This document shows positions 17,700-27,231 of a stretch of 64,000 nucleotides of DNA, piece by piece. Location of the stretch: contig QBZZ01000004.1 of the NCBI GenBank assembly GCA_003282145.1, forward strand, positions 45,817 to 109,816. Direction: 5' to 3'. Every line of letters begins with the position of its first letter. Position 1 is the first letter of the stretch. Position numbers and translations under genes: made by a program. The stretch comes from SAR116 cluster bacterium AG-337-N21. GTDB taxonomy: Bacteria > Pseudomonadota > Alphaproteobacteria > Puniceispirillales > Marisalimonadaceae. The notes under the pieces are model-generated. The model did no database searches, was not told where the DNA came from, and saw nothing but the letters and a program-made list of their open reading frames with translations.

Positions 17700-18593
17700 T
17701 TAAAATTTATAATCTTTATTAAATAATTTTATAATAGATGTCCCGTCTAAATTTTCCTTCGAATTTTCAGATAATATTGTAAATAATTGTTTAGTTAGAT
17801 TTGTCATTGGAAGAGGTATGTTTTTTTTATCTCCAAGTTCTGAGACCATAGTTAAATCTTTAAGAATTTGAGACGTATAACCTTGTGGTTTAAAATCTCT
17901 ATTTATCATTTTTGGAAATAAATGTTTTAACAAATTTGAACCCGCATGACCGTCACGTAGTGCATCTGGAATTTTTTTTGCATCAATCCCCCAAGCCTCA
18001 GCAAATGACAATGCCTCTGCTAAAATTGTGTAATTATTGAGGACTAAGATTTGATTTATCATTTTTACGATTTGCCCTGATCCAGTTGGCCCAAAGTAAG
18101 TAAAATTAGATGAAATATTTTTTAGGATTGGTGATACTTTCTTAACAATCCTTTTTTCTCCACCGATCATTAAAGCTAAGGTACCATCTAGAGCTTTGTC
18201 TGGTCCTCCAGACATAGGAGCATCAATCCATGATGCTCCTTTTTGAGTGCTTAATTTATTTGAAAAGTTTACTGTTTTGTTGGCTAAGGTAGTAGATAAG
18301 TCCACTAAAATAGTGGTTTTAGAAGCATTTTTAATTATTCCGCTTTCCTTAAAAACTACATCCTCTACACTTTCTGTTTTATCTACACATATAAATATTA
18401 TCTCACAATCTTGAGATAATTTAGCTGGACTTGTCGATAACGAAATTCTTTTTTTATTCGTCAAATTTTTTAGGTTATTTTTATTTTTATCGTAAATATT
18501 AACAGTATATTCTTTTTCTATTAAACGTTTTACAAGACAGTTTCCCATTAATCCGATGCTAACAAAGCCTAATGGTTTTAAATGATTGCTCAT
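17700..18593 (-). CDS. 3-hydroxyisobutyrate dehydrogenase-like beta-hydroxyacid dehydrogenase
   Basis: 297 residues. An N-terminal Rossmann domain begins LGFVSIGLMGNCLVKRL (dinucleotide loop), followed by FICVDKTESVEDVVF. The family signature WIDAPMSGGPDKALDGTLALMIGG lies at about 125-150. The catalytic lysine lies in GQIVKMINQIL near residue 175, and the second domain is all-helical. Substrates in the family include 3-hydroxyisobutyrate, tartronate semialdehyde and glyoxylate. The likely substrate here is unclear. It forms a two-gene unit with the amidohydrolase. Confidence 0.9.
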   Translation of the reverse strand: MSNHLKPLGFVSIGLMGNCLVKRLIEKEYTVNIYDKNKNNLKNLTNKKRISLSTSPAKLSQDCEIIFICVDKTESVEDVVFKESGIIKNASKTTILVDLSTTLANKTVNFSNKLSTQKGASWIDAPMSGGPDKALDGTLALMIGGEKRIVKKVSPILKNISSNFTYFGPTGSGQIVKMINQILVLNNYTILAEALSFAEAWGIDAKKIPDALRDGHAGSNLLKHLFPKMINRDFKPQGYTSQILKDLTMVSELGDKKNIPLPMTNLTKQLFTILSENSKENLDGTSIIKLFNKDYKF

Positions 18594-18735
18594 ATATTTC
18601 TCTTGTAAATAAAATTATACGTTAATCGTCAATAATAAAATTTATATGTAAACACAACTTAATAAAAAGTATAATTCATAAGTTAACAATTACTTTTTTA
18701 TTCAGACATAAAGTAACTTTAGGAATTAACTCGTT

Positions 18736-19605
18736 TTGATTAACAACGTTAAAAATGGAATTTTATTAATAATACTCGCTACTTTATTTTTTGCTGCAAT
18801 GGACGGAGTATCAAGATATTTAGCAGAGACATACAATGTTTTTGTAATTAATATGATTAGAAGTTGGGTTTTAGCAATACTAGTTATTTCAATCAGTTTA
18901 AGAAAAAAAAATGGCCTTAAAAAAGTTATAACTACTAAACAGCCATATATACAATTTATAAGAGGAATATTACTAATTTTGGCCATACTAATCGGAGTTT
19001 ACTCCTTCACGACGTTAGGTCTGGTTCAAACTCATTCAATATTATCCTCCTTTCCTCTAATAGTTGTTGCGTTTTCGGGGCCAATATTGAAAGAAAAAAT
19101 AGGTATTCAAAGATGGATGGCAGTTTTATTTGGTTTCATTGGTGTTTTAATTATTTTAAACCCTGCAGATTTTATAATAAGTTTCGATGCTTTACTTCCT
19201 GTAGCGGGAGCTTTTGTATTAGGTTTTTACACTATTTTAACCAGAAAAGTTTCTGAAACAGACACTTCTGAAACAAGTTTTTTTTGGGTTGCCATGGTAG
19301 GTTGTGCAGTAATGTCGATTATAGGACCATTTTTTTGGGAGCCAATATTTTTTAAAGATTGGACTTTGATGGCTTTATTATGTATCCTTAGTACTGCTGG
19401 TCACTTTTTATTAATAAAAGCGTATGAAAATGCGGAAGCAAGTGTTTTGCAACCATTCACATATTTCCAATTATTTTTTGCATCTATCATAGGAATATAT
19501 ATTTTTAATGATAAAGTTACTTTGTCAATTTTTCTAGGTGGAAGTATTGTTGTAGCTAGTGGTATTTTTGCTGCTTGGCGAAATTATATAAAGACCAAAA
19601 AATAG
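18736..19605 (+). CDS. EamA/DMT-superfamily transporter
   Basis: 289 residues with ten hydrophobic helices arranged as two EamA repeats (about 5-140 and 150-285). Recognisable phrases are ATLFFAAMDGVSRYLAE, PFTYFQLFFASIIGIYIFND and the helix-capping positive residues in RKKNGLKK. The family exports amino acids, nucleosides or drugs; the substrate is unknown. The start codon is TTG at 18736 after an AGGA site at 18721-18724. It is divergent from the dehydrogenase across 142 bp. Confidence 0.9.
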   Translation: MINNVKNGILLIILATLFFAAMDGVSRYLAETYNVFVINMIRSWVLAILVISISLRKKNGLKKVITTKQPYIQFIRGILLILAILIGVYSFTTLGLVQTHSILSSFPLIVVAFSGPILKEKIGIQRWMAVLFGFIGVLIILNPADFIISFDALLPVAGAFVLGFYTILTRKVSETDTSETSFFWVAMVGCAVMSIIGPFFWEPIFFKDWTLMALLCILSTAGHFLLIKAYENAEASVLQPFTYFQLFFASIIGIYIFNDKVTLSIFLGGSIVVASGIFAAWRNYIKTKK

Positions 19606-19646
19606 AATATTAATTTTCAAACTTATTATTTTAAGGAGATTTTATT

Positions 19647-20336
19647 ATTAAAACAATTCTTATTACGGGAGCTAATAGAGGAATAGGTTTAGCTTTAACA
19701 AAATTAGCACTTACAAAAAAATTAAGGGTTGTAGCATGTTGCCGAGATTTAGATAATTCCATTGAATTAAAAAAACTTTCATATGAATATCCAGATTTAA
19801 ATATTATTAAAATGGATGTTACAAATTCAAAAACTATTTTAAAAGCTGCTAATGAGTTCAAATATCCCATTGATTTACTTGTTTGTAATGCAGGTGTTAA
19901 TAATGGAAAGGGTGATATTTTTAGTAAAGAGCACAGTGAAAAAAATATTTTAGACGTCATGATGGTAAATGTTGCAGGCCCCTTTTTAACTATTAGGAAT
20001 CTCTATGATAACTTAAACAAAATTGACGGATCCAAAGTAGCTATAATTTCCTCACTGATGGGTAGCCAAACTCATACTTCATCTAATGCGGCAATTTATA
20101 GGGCTTCTAAAGCAGCAGCTAATAACTTAATGAGAACTATATCCAATCAATTTATTAATGAAAATATTGTTGTAACATCTTATCATCCTGGTTGGGTCAG
20201 AACAGACATGGGAGGAAAGTTTGCAGATATATCCCCAGAAGAGAGTGCCATAGGTTTACTAAAACACTTTCTAAATCTTAAGAAGGAAGACACAGGAAAA
20301 TTTTTTAATTATGACGGTACTATTTTACCTTTGTAG
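19647..20336 (+). CDS. Short-chain dehydrogenase with apparent ATT start codon
   Basis: SDR of about 229 residues. The nucleotide-binding motif TGANRGIG stands at the extreme N-terminus, followed by LLVCNAGVN, ISSLMGS and the Tyr/Lys pair in AIYRASKAAA. A frame opened at the first ATG (19812) would lose the whole dinucleotide-binding strand. Upstream in frame there is a stop (TAA at 19632) and no ATG, GTG or TTG. A strong AAGGAGA site (19633-19639) is followed by ATT-ATT-AAA, so translation most likely starts at ATT 19647 (or 19644). The conserved reading frame shows it is not random. It follows the EamA gene by 41 bases. Confidence 0.82.
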   Translation: MKTILITGANRGIGLALTKLALTKKLRVVACCRDLDNSIELKKLSYEYPDLNIIKMDVTNSKTILKAANEFKYPIDLLVCNAGVNNGKGDIFSKEHSEKNILDVMMVNVAGPFLTIRNLYDNLNKIDGSKVAIISSLMGSQTHTSSNAAIYRASKAAANNLMRTISNQFINENIVVTSYHPGWVRTDMGGKFADISPEESAIGLLKHFLNLKKEDTGKFFNYDGTILPL

Positions 20337-20376
20337 TAGTATCTTTATTGTTAAATTAATTTAAGAAAATTTACAT

Positions 20377-20814
20377 ATGAAAACATATAGATTTTTAAAA
20401 ATAACTTCCACTGAAGACTTAAATATTTCTTATAAAATTAGAAAAAAAGTTTTTTGTGAGGAACAAAAAATTTCTCAAAAAATTGAGTTTGATAATCTAG
20501 ATCACTTATGTGAACATTTTTTAATCAGCAAAGATAAAATTTTTATTGCGACCGCTAGAGTTCGTCCAAAAACTGAAAATACTTTTAAGATAGAAAGGGT
20601 AGCAGTTTTACCTGAATTTAGGAGGCTGAAAGTAGGATCCTTGCTGATTAATAAAATAATAGAGACATATTTAATTAATAAAAAAGACAACTTATTAATT
20701 TTACATAGTCAAGTCGCTGTAGAAGATTTTTATAAAAGTCTTAATTTCATTTCCTATGGTAATACATTTTATGAAGATGGAATTCCTCATATTGCAATGA
20801 AGTATATAAATTAA
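20377..20814 (+). CDS. GNAT-family N-acetyltransferase
   Basis: 145 residues. The start pattern with IRKKVFCEEQKISQKIEFDNLD and later HFLI resembles the YitI/ElaA-like GNAT group. The acetyl-CoA loop follows in IERVAVLPEFRRLKVGSLLI (R/Q-x-x-G-x-G/A variant). A GDG-like end EDGIPHIAMKYI closes the fold. The acceptor is unknown. It sits 40 bases after the SDR and 23 bases before the oxidoreductase, in the same direction. Confidence 0.88.
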   Translation: MKTYRFLKITSTEDLNISYKIRKKVFCEEQKISQKIEFDNLDHLCEHFLISKDKIFIATARVRPKTENTFKIERVAVLPEFRRLKVGSLLINKIIETYLINKKDNLLILHSQVAVEDFYKSLNFISYGNTFYEDGIPHIAMKYIN

Positions 20815-20837
20815 AGAATTAGTCAAAGTTAAATTCA

Positions 20838-21866
20838 ATGAAAAAAAGTATTAGATTAGTAGTTGTAGGGACAGGTTACTTTAGTCAATTTCACTATGAT
20901 GCTTGGAAAAGATTAAATGTAAATTTGGTAGGAATATGTTCATTGAATGAAAATGAGGCCAGTAAATATTCTAATCAGTTTCAAAATTGTGAGGTTTTCT
21001 CTGATTTTGAAACTATGATAAAAACTACTAAACCAGAACTTGTTGATATAATTGTTCCACCTTTAAATCATCTCAAATTTATTAAAATTGCTGCAAGAAA
21101 CAAAGTCGATATTATTTGTCAAAAGCCATTTACCACCTCTATTAAAGAAGCTAAAGAAGCAATAAGTTTTACAAAAAGACAAAAAGTGAAGATAGCAGTT
21201 CACGAAAATTTTAGATTTCAACCATGGTATATTAAAATTGATGAAATCCTAAAAACTTCATTATTAGGCGATTTATATCAAGTAAGTTTTAGGATGCGCC
21301 CTGGCGATGGGCAAGGTGAAAAAGCTTATTTAGAAAGACAACCTTATTTCCAAAAAATGGAACGATTTTTAATACATGAAACCGCTATTCATTTAATTGA
21401 TGTCTTTAGATTTTTATTTGGCGATATAAAAAGTGTTTTTGCTAATTTGTCTAAATTAAATTCTAACATAAATGGAGAAGATGCAGGAATTGTTTTCTTT
21501 GAATTTAAAAATGGAATAAGAGGTTTATTCGACGGTAATAGACTGTCTGATCATATTGCTGTAGACCGAAGACTAACGATTGGTGAAATGCTCATTGAAG
21601 GCTCTATGGGTACATTAAGATTAAATGGAAATGGAGAAATTTTTAAAAGAAAATTTGGTGATAATATAGAAAAAAAAGTAAAATATAAATGGTTTAAAAA
21701 AGGGTTTGCGGGAGATAGTGTTTTTCGATTTCAAAAACATCTCCTTAATCATTATTTAAAAGGAGAGAAGTTAATGAATAGTGCAGAAGAATATTTAGAA
21801 AATCTCAAAGTTGAAGAATATATATATAAGTCAAATTTTAAGAAAAAACTATTAGATCTTGTTTAA
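20838..21866 (+). CDS. Gfo/Idh/MocA-family oxidoreductase
   Basis: 342 residues. The N-terminal Rossmann domain shows VVVGTGYFSQFHYDAW. The family lysine lies in CQKPFTTS (the usual EKP is QKP here). A C-terminal alpha/beta substrate domain contains HETAIHLIDVFRFLFGD, whose histidines align with the catalytic H...D/H pair. Likely substrates are sugars or cyclitols with NAD(P). The real substrate is not evident. It is the last gene before tRNA-Thr, which lies on the other strand. Confidence 0.9.
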   Translation: MKKSIRLVVVGTGYFSQFHYDAWKRLNVNLVGICSLNENEASKYSNQFQNCEVFSDFETMIKTTKPELVDIIVPPLNHLKFIKIAARNKVDIICQKPFTTSIKEAKEAISFTKRQKVKIAVHENFRFQPWYIKIDEILKTSLLGDLYQVSFRMRPGDGQGEKAYLERQPYFQKMERFLIHETAIHLIDVFRFLFGDIKSVFANLSKLNSNINGEDAGIVFFEFKNGIRGLFDGNRLSDHIAVDRRLTIGEMLIEGSMGTLRLNGNGEIFKRKFGDNIEKKVKYKWFKKGFAGDSVFRFQKHLLNHYLKGEKLMNSAEEYLENLKVEEYIYKSNFKKKLLDLV

Positions 21867-21873
21867 AAAGTTA

Positions 21874-21949
<76 letters not shown>

Positions 21950-21996
21950 ACTGATCAAATCAATAATAGATATTTATTTTATAGACAAGTACTTAT

Positions 21997-22854
21997 TTAA
22001 TTTTTTATTATATTTTTTTGCAACTGAAACATAGATATTGAAGCGGCGTTTGAAACATTTAATGACTCGCTTTCAGGATTAATTGATATCTCTAACAGTT
22101 GATCTACTTTTTCCTTTGTTAATCGTCTTAAGCCTTTTCCCTCTGATCCAACAATGACAGCAACATTTCCATCCTCTTTTTCGAGATCAAGAACGCTTCC
22201 ATATCCTCCATTAGCCAAACCATAGACTTGAAAATTTGCATCTTGAAGTTTTCTTATTGCTCTCGACATATTAGACAATTCTATAATTTTTAATTTTTCA
22301 ATTGTGCCTGAAGAAGCTTTCGACATGCCAATGGTCTCTATTGGGCTATTTGTTTGAGATAATGCCAACGCATCCATTTTAAAAGCATAAGCTGACCTAA
22401 TTATGGCACCAACATTTTGAGGATCTGTTACTTGATCTAAAATAATTATTCTCAAAGGATGTTTAGATATAAATTGTTGTTCTATTAAAAATTCATCCAA
22501 TGATATTCTTTTAAGAGGCTCTACAATCAAAATTACATTTTGGTGGGGTTTGAAATTGTTTATTATATCAAGTTGTTCTTTAGTTTTTATTATTATTTCA
22601 ATTTTAAGTCCAAGATCTTTAATACTTTTTTCCCATTGTATATAATTTTCTTTTGTTGAAATAAGATAATGTAATTTTCTTTTCTTATTTTGCAAAGCTG
22701 AAAGTACCGCATGATTTCCATATAAAACTAATTGATTGGGTTTTAGATTCAAATTATTTTTTAGAATTATATTTTTACTTTTTTTTATGACATCTTTGTT
22801 TTTTGAAAATAGAATTTTTTCATTTTGTTTTGATCTTGTAAAATTTCGTTTCAT
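21997..22854 (-). CDS. rlmB: RlmB, 23S rRNA G2251 2'-O-methyltransferase (SpoU/TrmH family)
   Basis: 285 residues. A lysine-rich N-terminal extension of about 38 residues precedes the substrate-binding domain (LVLYGNHAVLSAL). The SPOUT knot domain then shows motif 1 LDQVTDPQNVGAIIRSA, motif 2 IVGSEGKGLRRL and motif 3 NPESESLNVSNAASI. It methylates the P-site guanosine of 23S rRNA. It is divergent from the tRNA-Tyr/tuf unit and downstream of tRNA-Thr on the same strand. Confidence 0.94.
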   Translation of the reverse strand: MKRNFTRSKQNEKILFSKNKDVIKKSKNIILKNNLNLKPNQLVLYGNHAVLSALQNKKRKLHYLISTKENYIQWEKSIKDLGLKIEIIIKTKEQLDIINNFKPHQNVILIVEPLKRISLDEFLIEQQFISKHPLRIIILDQVTDPQNVGAIIRSAYAFKMDALALSQTNSPIETIGMSKASSGTIEKLKIIELSNMSRAIRKLQDANFQVYGLANGGYGSVLDLEKEDGNVAVIVGSEGKGLRRLTKEKVDQLLEISINPESESLNVSNAASISMFQLQKNIIKN

Positions 22855-22894
22855 GTTTTTATCTAAAGTAAATTAGTTTTTATATGTTTTTTTA

Positions 22895-22921
22895 TTGACA
22901 TTGAAATAAAGCTTTTATATT
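22895..22921 (+). promoter_or_regulatory. Candidate promoter for the tRNA-Tyr / tuf / tRNA-Trp unit
   Basis: A consensus TTGACA at 22895-22900 is followed after 15 bases by TATATT (22916-22921). The spacing is short, and TATTTC at 17 bases is the alternative. It lies about 90 bases before tRNA-Tyr, in the gap divergent from rlmB. Confidence 0.45.
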
Positions 22922-23011
22922 TCGCAATGCTTGTGTATATAAACTTACCACAATTAATAAATTTAACAGGGTATTTTTTAAAATTAATAAAAATAAATTA
23001 TTTAAAAATTT

Positions 23012-23096
23012 GGTGGGGTGGCCGAGTGGTTAAAGGCAGCAGACTGTAAATCTGCCCGCGTAGCGTACGTAGGTTCGAATCCTACCCCCACCACCA
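23012..23096 (+). tRNA. tRNA-Tyr (anticodon GTA)
   Basis: 85-nt class II tRNA with long variable arm and encoded CCA. The acceptor stem is GGTGGGG/CCCCACC, the anticodon loop is CTGTAAA with GTA, and the variable arm CCCGCGTAGCGTACG precedes the T arm. It stands 43 bases upstream of the first tuf gene and is probably processed from the same transcript. Confidence 0.97.
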
Positions 23097-23108
23097 TTTT
23101 TATTTATA

Positions 23109-24366
23109 AAACAATCATATAAAGAAAGGTCATAATAAGATGTCTAAAGAAAAATTTGATCGTAGTAAACCACACGTTAACATTGGTACAATAGGCCATG
23201 TTGATCATGGAAAAACTACTTTAACTGCAGCAATTACAAAAGTTATGGCTGATGCTGGTCGTGCTGACTTTTCTGCTTATGACCAAATTGATAAAGCGCC
23301 TGAAGAAAGAGAGAGAGGTATAACTATATCTACTGCTCATGTTGAGTATTCTACTGAAAATCGTCATTATGCTCATGTTGACTGCCCAGGCCACGCTGAC
23401 TATGTTAAGAACATGATCACCGGCGCGGCTCAAATGGATGGTGCTATTTTAGTTGTGAATGCTGCTGATGGTCCTATGCCTCAAACTAAAGAGCATATAC
23501 TTTTAGCGCGTCAGGTAGGTGTTCCTTCATTAGTAGTTTACATGAATAAAGTTGATCAAGTTGATGATGAAGAATTATTAGAACTAGTAGAATTAGAAAT
23601 TCGTGAACTCTTAAGTAGTTATGATTTTCCTGGTGACGACATTCCTATTATAAAAGGAAGTGCACTAGCGGCTCTAGAGAATCGTGATGAAGCTATTGGT
23701 CTGAATTCGATTACAGAATTAATGACTGCTGTTGATACTTATATTCCTCAACCAGCTCGTGACAAAGATAAGCCTTTTTTAATGCCTATTGAAGACGTTT
23801 TTTCTATATCAGGAAGAGGAACTGTTGTTACAGGTCGTGTAGAAAGAGGTGTTGTGAAAGTTGGTGAAGAAATAGAGATTGTTGGCATAAAGGAAACAAC
23901 TAAGACAACATGTACTGGTGTTGAAATGTTTCGCAAGTTATTAGATTCTGGTGAAGCTGGTGATAATGTTGGTGTTCTTTTAAGAGGTACAAAAAGAGAA
24001 GAAGTTGAACGAGGTCAAGTTTTATCTGCACCTGGTTCAATCAAGCCGTATTCAAAATTTAAAGGCGAGGCTTACATATTAACTAAAGATGAAGGTGGAA
24101 GGCATACACCTTTTTTTAGTAATTATCGTCCACAATTTTATTTTAGAACTACTGACGTAACTGGGGCTGTAGAGCTTCCATCAGGAACAGAAATGGTTAT
24201 GCCTGGGGATAATATAGCAATAACTGTTGAGTTAATTGCACCAATTGCAATGGATGAAGGTTTAAGATTTGCAATAAGAGAAGGTGGAAGAACAGTTGGT
24301 GCTGGGGTTGTTTCGAGCATTCAGTCTTAACTGATAATATTTAGTAGTTAATGTAGTGAGGATTTA
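23109..24366 (+). repeat. 1,258-bp exact duplication containing tuf, copy 1
   Basis: This stretch matches 39289-40546 base for base as far as I could read. It covers 31 bases of leader, the whole tuf gene and 36 bases after it. The shared tail ends GTGAGGATTTA, which in the other copy is the rpsJ ribosome binding site. Here it is followed by TTATTT and tRNA-Trp, so it serves no gene. Confidence 0.95.
23140..24330 (+). CDS. tuf: Elongation factor Tu, copy 1
   Basis: 396-residue GTPase that carries aminoacyl-tRNA to the ribosome. GHVDHGKT (P loop), DCPGHADY (switch II, G3) and NKVD (G4) are intact. The sequence is identical to the copy at 39320. It lies between tRNA-Tyr and tRNA-Trp, the tufB-type location. 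The gene starts at ATG after AAAGAAAGGTC. Identity extends into the flanks, so the two genes are kept alike by gene conversion. Confidence 0.98.
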   Translation: MSKEKFDRSKPHVNIGTIGHVDHGKTTLTAAITKVMADAGRADFSAYDQIDKAPEERERGITISTAHVEYSTENRHYAHVDCPGHADYVKNMITGAAQMDGAILVVNAADGPMPQTKEHILLARQVGVPSLVVYMNKVDQVDDEELLELVELEIRELLSSYDFPGDDIPIIKGSALAALENRDEAIGLNSITELMTAVDTYIPQPARDKDKPFLMPIEDVFSISGRGTVVTGRVERGVVKVGEEIEIVGIKETTKTTCTGVEMFRKLLDSGEAGDNVGVLLRGTKREEVERGQVLSAPGSIKPYSKFKGEAYILTKDEGGRHTPFFSNYRPQFYFRTTDVTGAVELPSGTEMVMPGDNIAITVELIAPIAMDEGLRFAIREGGRTVGAGVVSSIQS

Positions 24367-24378
24367 TTATTTAAATAA

Positions 24379-24454
24379 AGGAGTGTAGCTCAACTGGTAG
24401 AGCACCGGTCTCCAAAACCGGGGGCTGGGGGTTCGAGCCCCTCCACTCCTGCCA
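24379..24454 (+). tRNA. tRNA-Trp (anticodon CCA)
   Basis: 76 nt with encoded terminal CCA. The acceptor stem is AGGAGTG/CACTCCT, the D arm is AGCTCAACTGGTAGAGC, the anticodon loop is CTCCAAA and the T arm is GGGGGTTCGAGCCCCTC-like. It is sited between tuf and secE, a common proteobacterial arrangement. Confidence 0.97.
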
Positions 24455-24543
24455 ATTATATTCATGATAAATTATTAATGACTTTGACTTATAAAAAAAA
24501 AAATTGTAAATAAACATTTTTGTTCTTGCAAGGAAGACTTCTC

Positions 24544-24741
24544 ATGGCTAAAACGAACCCCGCGCAATTTGTTAGGCAGGTAAGACAAGAAATTAACAGA
24601 ATAACTTGGGCTTCTAGACGAGAAACTATGTTCGCATCATTGAGTGTTTTCGTTATGGCATTAATAGCTTCTATTTTTTTCTTATTAGTTGATCTTATGC
24701 TTTCAAACATTGTTCAGTATTTATTAAGTTTTGGTGGTTAA
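24544..24741 (+). CDS. secE: SecE, preprotein translocase subunit
   Basis: 65 residues from the ATG at 24544, which starts MAKTNPAQFVRQVRQEI. An earlier TTG at 24520 would add eight unlikely residues. The amphipathic helix with the conserved ITWASRRET is followed by one transmembrane helix (about 36-60). SecE clamps SecY in the inner membrane. It is linked to nusG in the classic secE-nusG order. Confidence 0.95.
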   Translation: MAKTNPAQFVRQVRQEINRITWASRRETMFASLSVFVMALIASIFFLLVDLMLSNIVQYLLSFGG

Positions 24742-24783
24742 TAACATTGTTTAAACTTTCTTCAAATCTAATCTTGAAATTGG

Positions 24784-25323
24784 ATGGCAAATATGTCTAA
24801 AAAATGGTATGTAATTCATGTTTTTTCTGGTTCTGAAAAAAAAGTTTCTCAAAGTATTGAGGAGCAAGTTATATCAAAGAATATGCAAGATTTGATTGAA
24901 GAAGTTTTAGTCCCAACAGAAGAGGTAGTAGAAGTAAGACGTGGCAGTAAAATTCAATCTGAAAAGAAATTTTTTCCAGGTTATATTTTAGTTAAAATGG
25001 AAATGACAGATCAATCCTGGCATTTAATTAAATCACAGTCAAAAGTTACTGGTTTTCTAGGTGGTAAGGGCAAACCTATTGCTATAAGTCAAGCTGAAGC
25101 CAAGCGACTAATTGATCAGATAAGTGAAGGTATTGAAAGACCTAGATCTAGTATTATATATGAAATCGGAGAAGAAGTCAGAGTATCTGAAGGTCCATTT
25201 CAAAGTTTTAATGGTTTGGTTGAAGAAATTGATGAGGATAAATCAAGATTAAAAGTTGCCGTTTCTATTTTTGGTAGATCAACTCCTGTGGATCTTGAAT
25301 ATAGTCAGGTAGAGAAGATATAA
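24784..25323 (+). CDS. nusG: NusG, transcription elongation/termination factor
   Basis: 179 residues with an NGN domain starting [16 protein letters not shown] and a C-terminal KOW domain with [19 protein letters not shown]. NusG binds RNA polymerase and links it to Rho or to ribosomal protein S10. A second in-frame ATG at 24793 would start at MSKKWYV and is equally possible. It lies 42 bases after secE. Confidence 0.96.
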   Translation: MANMSKKWYVIHVFSGSEKKVSQSIEEQVISKNMQDLIEEVLVPTEEVVEVRRGSKIQSEKKFFPGYILVKMEMTDQSWHLIKSQSKVTGFLGGKGKPIAISQAEAKRLIDQISEGIERPRSSIIYEIGEEVRVSEGPFQSFNGLVEEIDEDKSRLKVAVSIFGRSTPVDLEYSQVEKI

Positions 25324-25366
25324 GAAATTATTATACAACCAACAATTTTTGTTGTGAAGGAAAAAA

Positions 25367-25795
25367 ATGGCAAAGAAAATAGATGGATACATAAAGCTAA
25401 ATATACCAGCTGGAGCAGCTAACCCTTCCCCTCCCGTAGGTCCTGCATTGGGTCAAAGAGGTGTAAATATTATGGAATTTTGTAAAGCCTTTAATGCTTC
25501 AACAGATTCCTTAGAAAAAAATATGCCTATACCAGTTGTTATAACAGTATTTTCAGATAAGAGCTTTAGTTTTGTTACAAAGACACCACCAGTTTCTTTT
25601 TACCTTAAAAAAGCTGCGGGTAAAGATAAAGGTTCTAGTGAGCCCGGTAGAACTGTAGGTGGGTCTGTTAAGATAGATCAAATTAGAGAAATTGCCGAAA
25701 ATAAAATGAAAGATCTCAACGCTGCTAATATTGAAGGGGCAATTGAAATGGTTAGAGGTTCTGCTAGATCAATGGGATTAGAGGTTTTGGAGTAA
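25367..25795 (+). CDS. rplK: Ribosomal protein L11
   Basis: 142 residues beginning [20 protein letters not shown], with the [19 protein letters not shown] loop that contacts the GTPase-associated centre of 23S rRNA. It is a normal-length L11. The ATG follows GAAGGA. The gap to rplA is 3 bases, so the two are co-translated. Confidence 0.98.
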   Translation: MAKKIDGYIKLNIPAGAANPSPPVGPALGQRGVNIMEFCKAFNASTDSLEKNMPIPVVITVFSDKSFSFVTKTPPVSFYLKKAAGKDKGSSEPGRTVGGSVKIDQIREIAENKMKDLNAANIEGAIEMVRGSARSMGLEVLE

Positions 25796-25798
25796 ATA

Positions 25799-26473
25799 AT
25801 GAAAAAAGGAAAATTTTTAACTGATATATATAAAAATATAGAGAACAAGTCTTTTACTGTTAAAGACGCAATCGACTTTTTTGTTGAAAGTAAAAGGGAA
25901 AAGTTTGATGAAACAATTGAGATTTCAATGAATTTAGGAATTGACCCAAGACACGCCGATCAAATGGTAAGAGGTGTTGTCTCTTTACCGAATGGAAATG
26001 GTAAAAATATGAAAGTTGCTGTATTTGCAAGGGATCAGAAAGCAATTGATGCCAAAGAAGCTGGGGCGGATGTTGTTGGCGCAGAAGACTTAGCTGAAGA
26101 AATGCAAAAAGGGAATTTAAACTATGATAGAATTATAGCAACACCTGATCTAATGGGGGTAGTTGGTAGAATTGGAAAAGTATTGGGTCCTAAAGGTTTA
26201 ATGCCTAATCCAAAATTGGGAACAGTTACAGCAGATGTAAAAGTTGCAGTTGAAGCAGCTAAATCAGGACAAGTCCAATACAGGGCTGAAAAAACTGGTA
26301 TAGTACAAGCAGGTATTGGAAAAATTAGCTTTGGTTCGGATAAACTAGTTGAAAATGTTAACTCATTTATAGATTCAATTCAAAAATCTAGACCGTCTGG
26401 TGCAAAAGGCACATTTATAAAGAAAATATCAATCAGCTCTACAATGGGAGCTGGTATTAATATAAATATATAG
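25799..26473 (+). CDS. rplA: Ribosomal protein L1
   Basis: 224 residues of the L1 stalk protein. The hallmark [19 protein letters not shown] and the [18 protein letters not shown] block are present. L1 is also the usual translational repressor of the rplK-rplA message. No L1-binding hairpin was resolved here. It is followed by a 224-bp leader region for rplJ. Confidence 0.98.
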   Translation: MKKGKFLTDIYKNIENKSFTVKDAIDFFVESKREKFDETIEISMNLGIDPRHADQMVRGVVSLPNGNGKNMKVAVFARDQKAIDAKEAGADVVGAEDLAEEMQKGNLNYDRIIATPDLMGVVGRIGKVLGPKGLMPNPKLGTVTADVKVAVEAAKSGQVQYRAEKTGIVQAGIGKISFGSDKLVENVNSFIDSIQKSRPSGAKGTFIKKISISSTMGAGININI

Positions 26474-26492
26474 TTTAAATATATATTTATTT

Positions 26493-26697
26493 AGAGAGTA
26501 ATTTTAATTATTCTCTATCAGTCTTTAATTAGACTGATCCTGTCCAAGACTGTAGGGGAAATTTTTCTTAATATCCTACATAGACAATTTGAGCAGTACT
26601 CTGCTTGATTTTAAAGGACGGGCCGTGGGTAATTTATTACCTGGAATGCAACAACTGTCATGATTTATTTTTATGACAAAAACGTGGAGACTTATCG
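26493..26697 (+). promoter_or_regulatory. rplJ leader: two hairpins and an L10(L12)4-binding-type leader
   Basis: The 224-bp gap after rplA holds a hairpin at 26493-26516 (AGAGAGTAATT with AATTATTCTCT, one wobble) and a perfect 8-bp hairpin at 26517-26538 (ATCAGTCT / AGACTGAT). The following stretch, CCTGTCCAAGACTGTAGG then CCTACATAGACA and finally AACGTGGAGA before the GTG, matches the pattern of alphaproteobacterial L10 leaders. There L10 bound to L7/L12 represses rplJL translation. The fold is read by eye. Confidence 0.75.
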
Positions 26698-27204
26698 GTG
26701 GATAAAAAACAAAAAACTGATCTGGTCAAAACTTTGCATAATACATTCGAAGATGCTGCATCAGTAGTTGTCGTTCATTGTGTTGGTCTAACGGTCGCGG
26801 AGAGTACAGATCTCCGAAATAAAATGCGTAATGAGAATTGTTATTTTAAAGTTACAAAAAATAAAATTGCTCGATTAGCATTAAAAGAAACCAAGTATCA
26901 GCATATGGATGAAATGTTTAGCGGACCGACAGCGATTGGTTCATCTAAAGATCCGGTAATGGCTGCAAAGATTTTGGTAAATTTTGCTAAAGAGAATGAA
27001 AAACTAGTTATAATTGGAGGAGGTTTAGAAGATAAACCACTTTCAAAAATAGATGTGGAAGCACTTGCAAAGCTGCCAAGCCTATCTGATTTAAGAGGTA
27101 AAATCGTCGGCTTGCTCCAAGCACCAGCTTCAAAGATTTTAAGATTAACAATGGAGCCGGCATCACAAGTTTTAAGAACAATTTCACAAAAATCACAACA
27201 ATAA
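26698..27204 (+). CDS. rplJ: Ribosomal protein L10
   Basis: 168 residues starting at GTG (26698) after GTGGAGA. The N-terminal rRNA-binding domain has FEDAASVVVVHCVGLTVAE and later FKVTKNKIARLALK. The C-terminal helix that holds L7/L12 dimers is present. It is the first gene of the rplJ-rplL-rpoB-rpoC unit and is probably autoregulated through its leader. Confidence 0.97.
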   Translation: MDKKQKTDLVKTLHNTFEDAASVVVVHCVGLTVAESTDLRNKMRNENCYFKVTKNKIARLALKETKYQHMDEMFSGPTAIGSSKDPVMAAKILVNFAKENEKLVIIGGGLEDKPLSKIDVEALAKLPSLSDLRGKIVGLLQAPASKILRLTMEPASQVLRTISQKSQQ

Positions 27205-27231
27205 CAATTAATATATTATTAGGAGAAAAAA

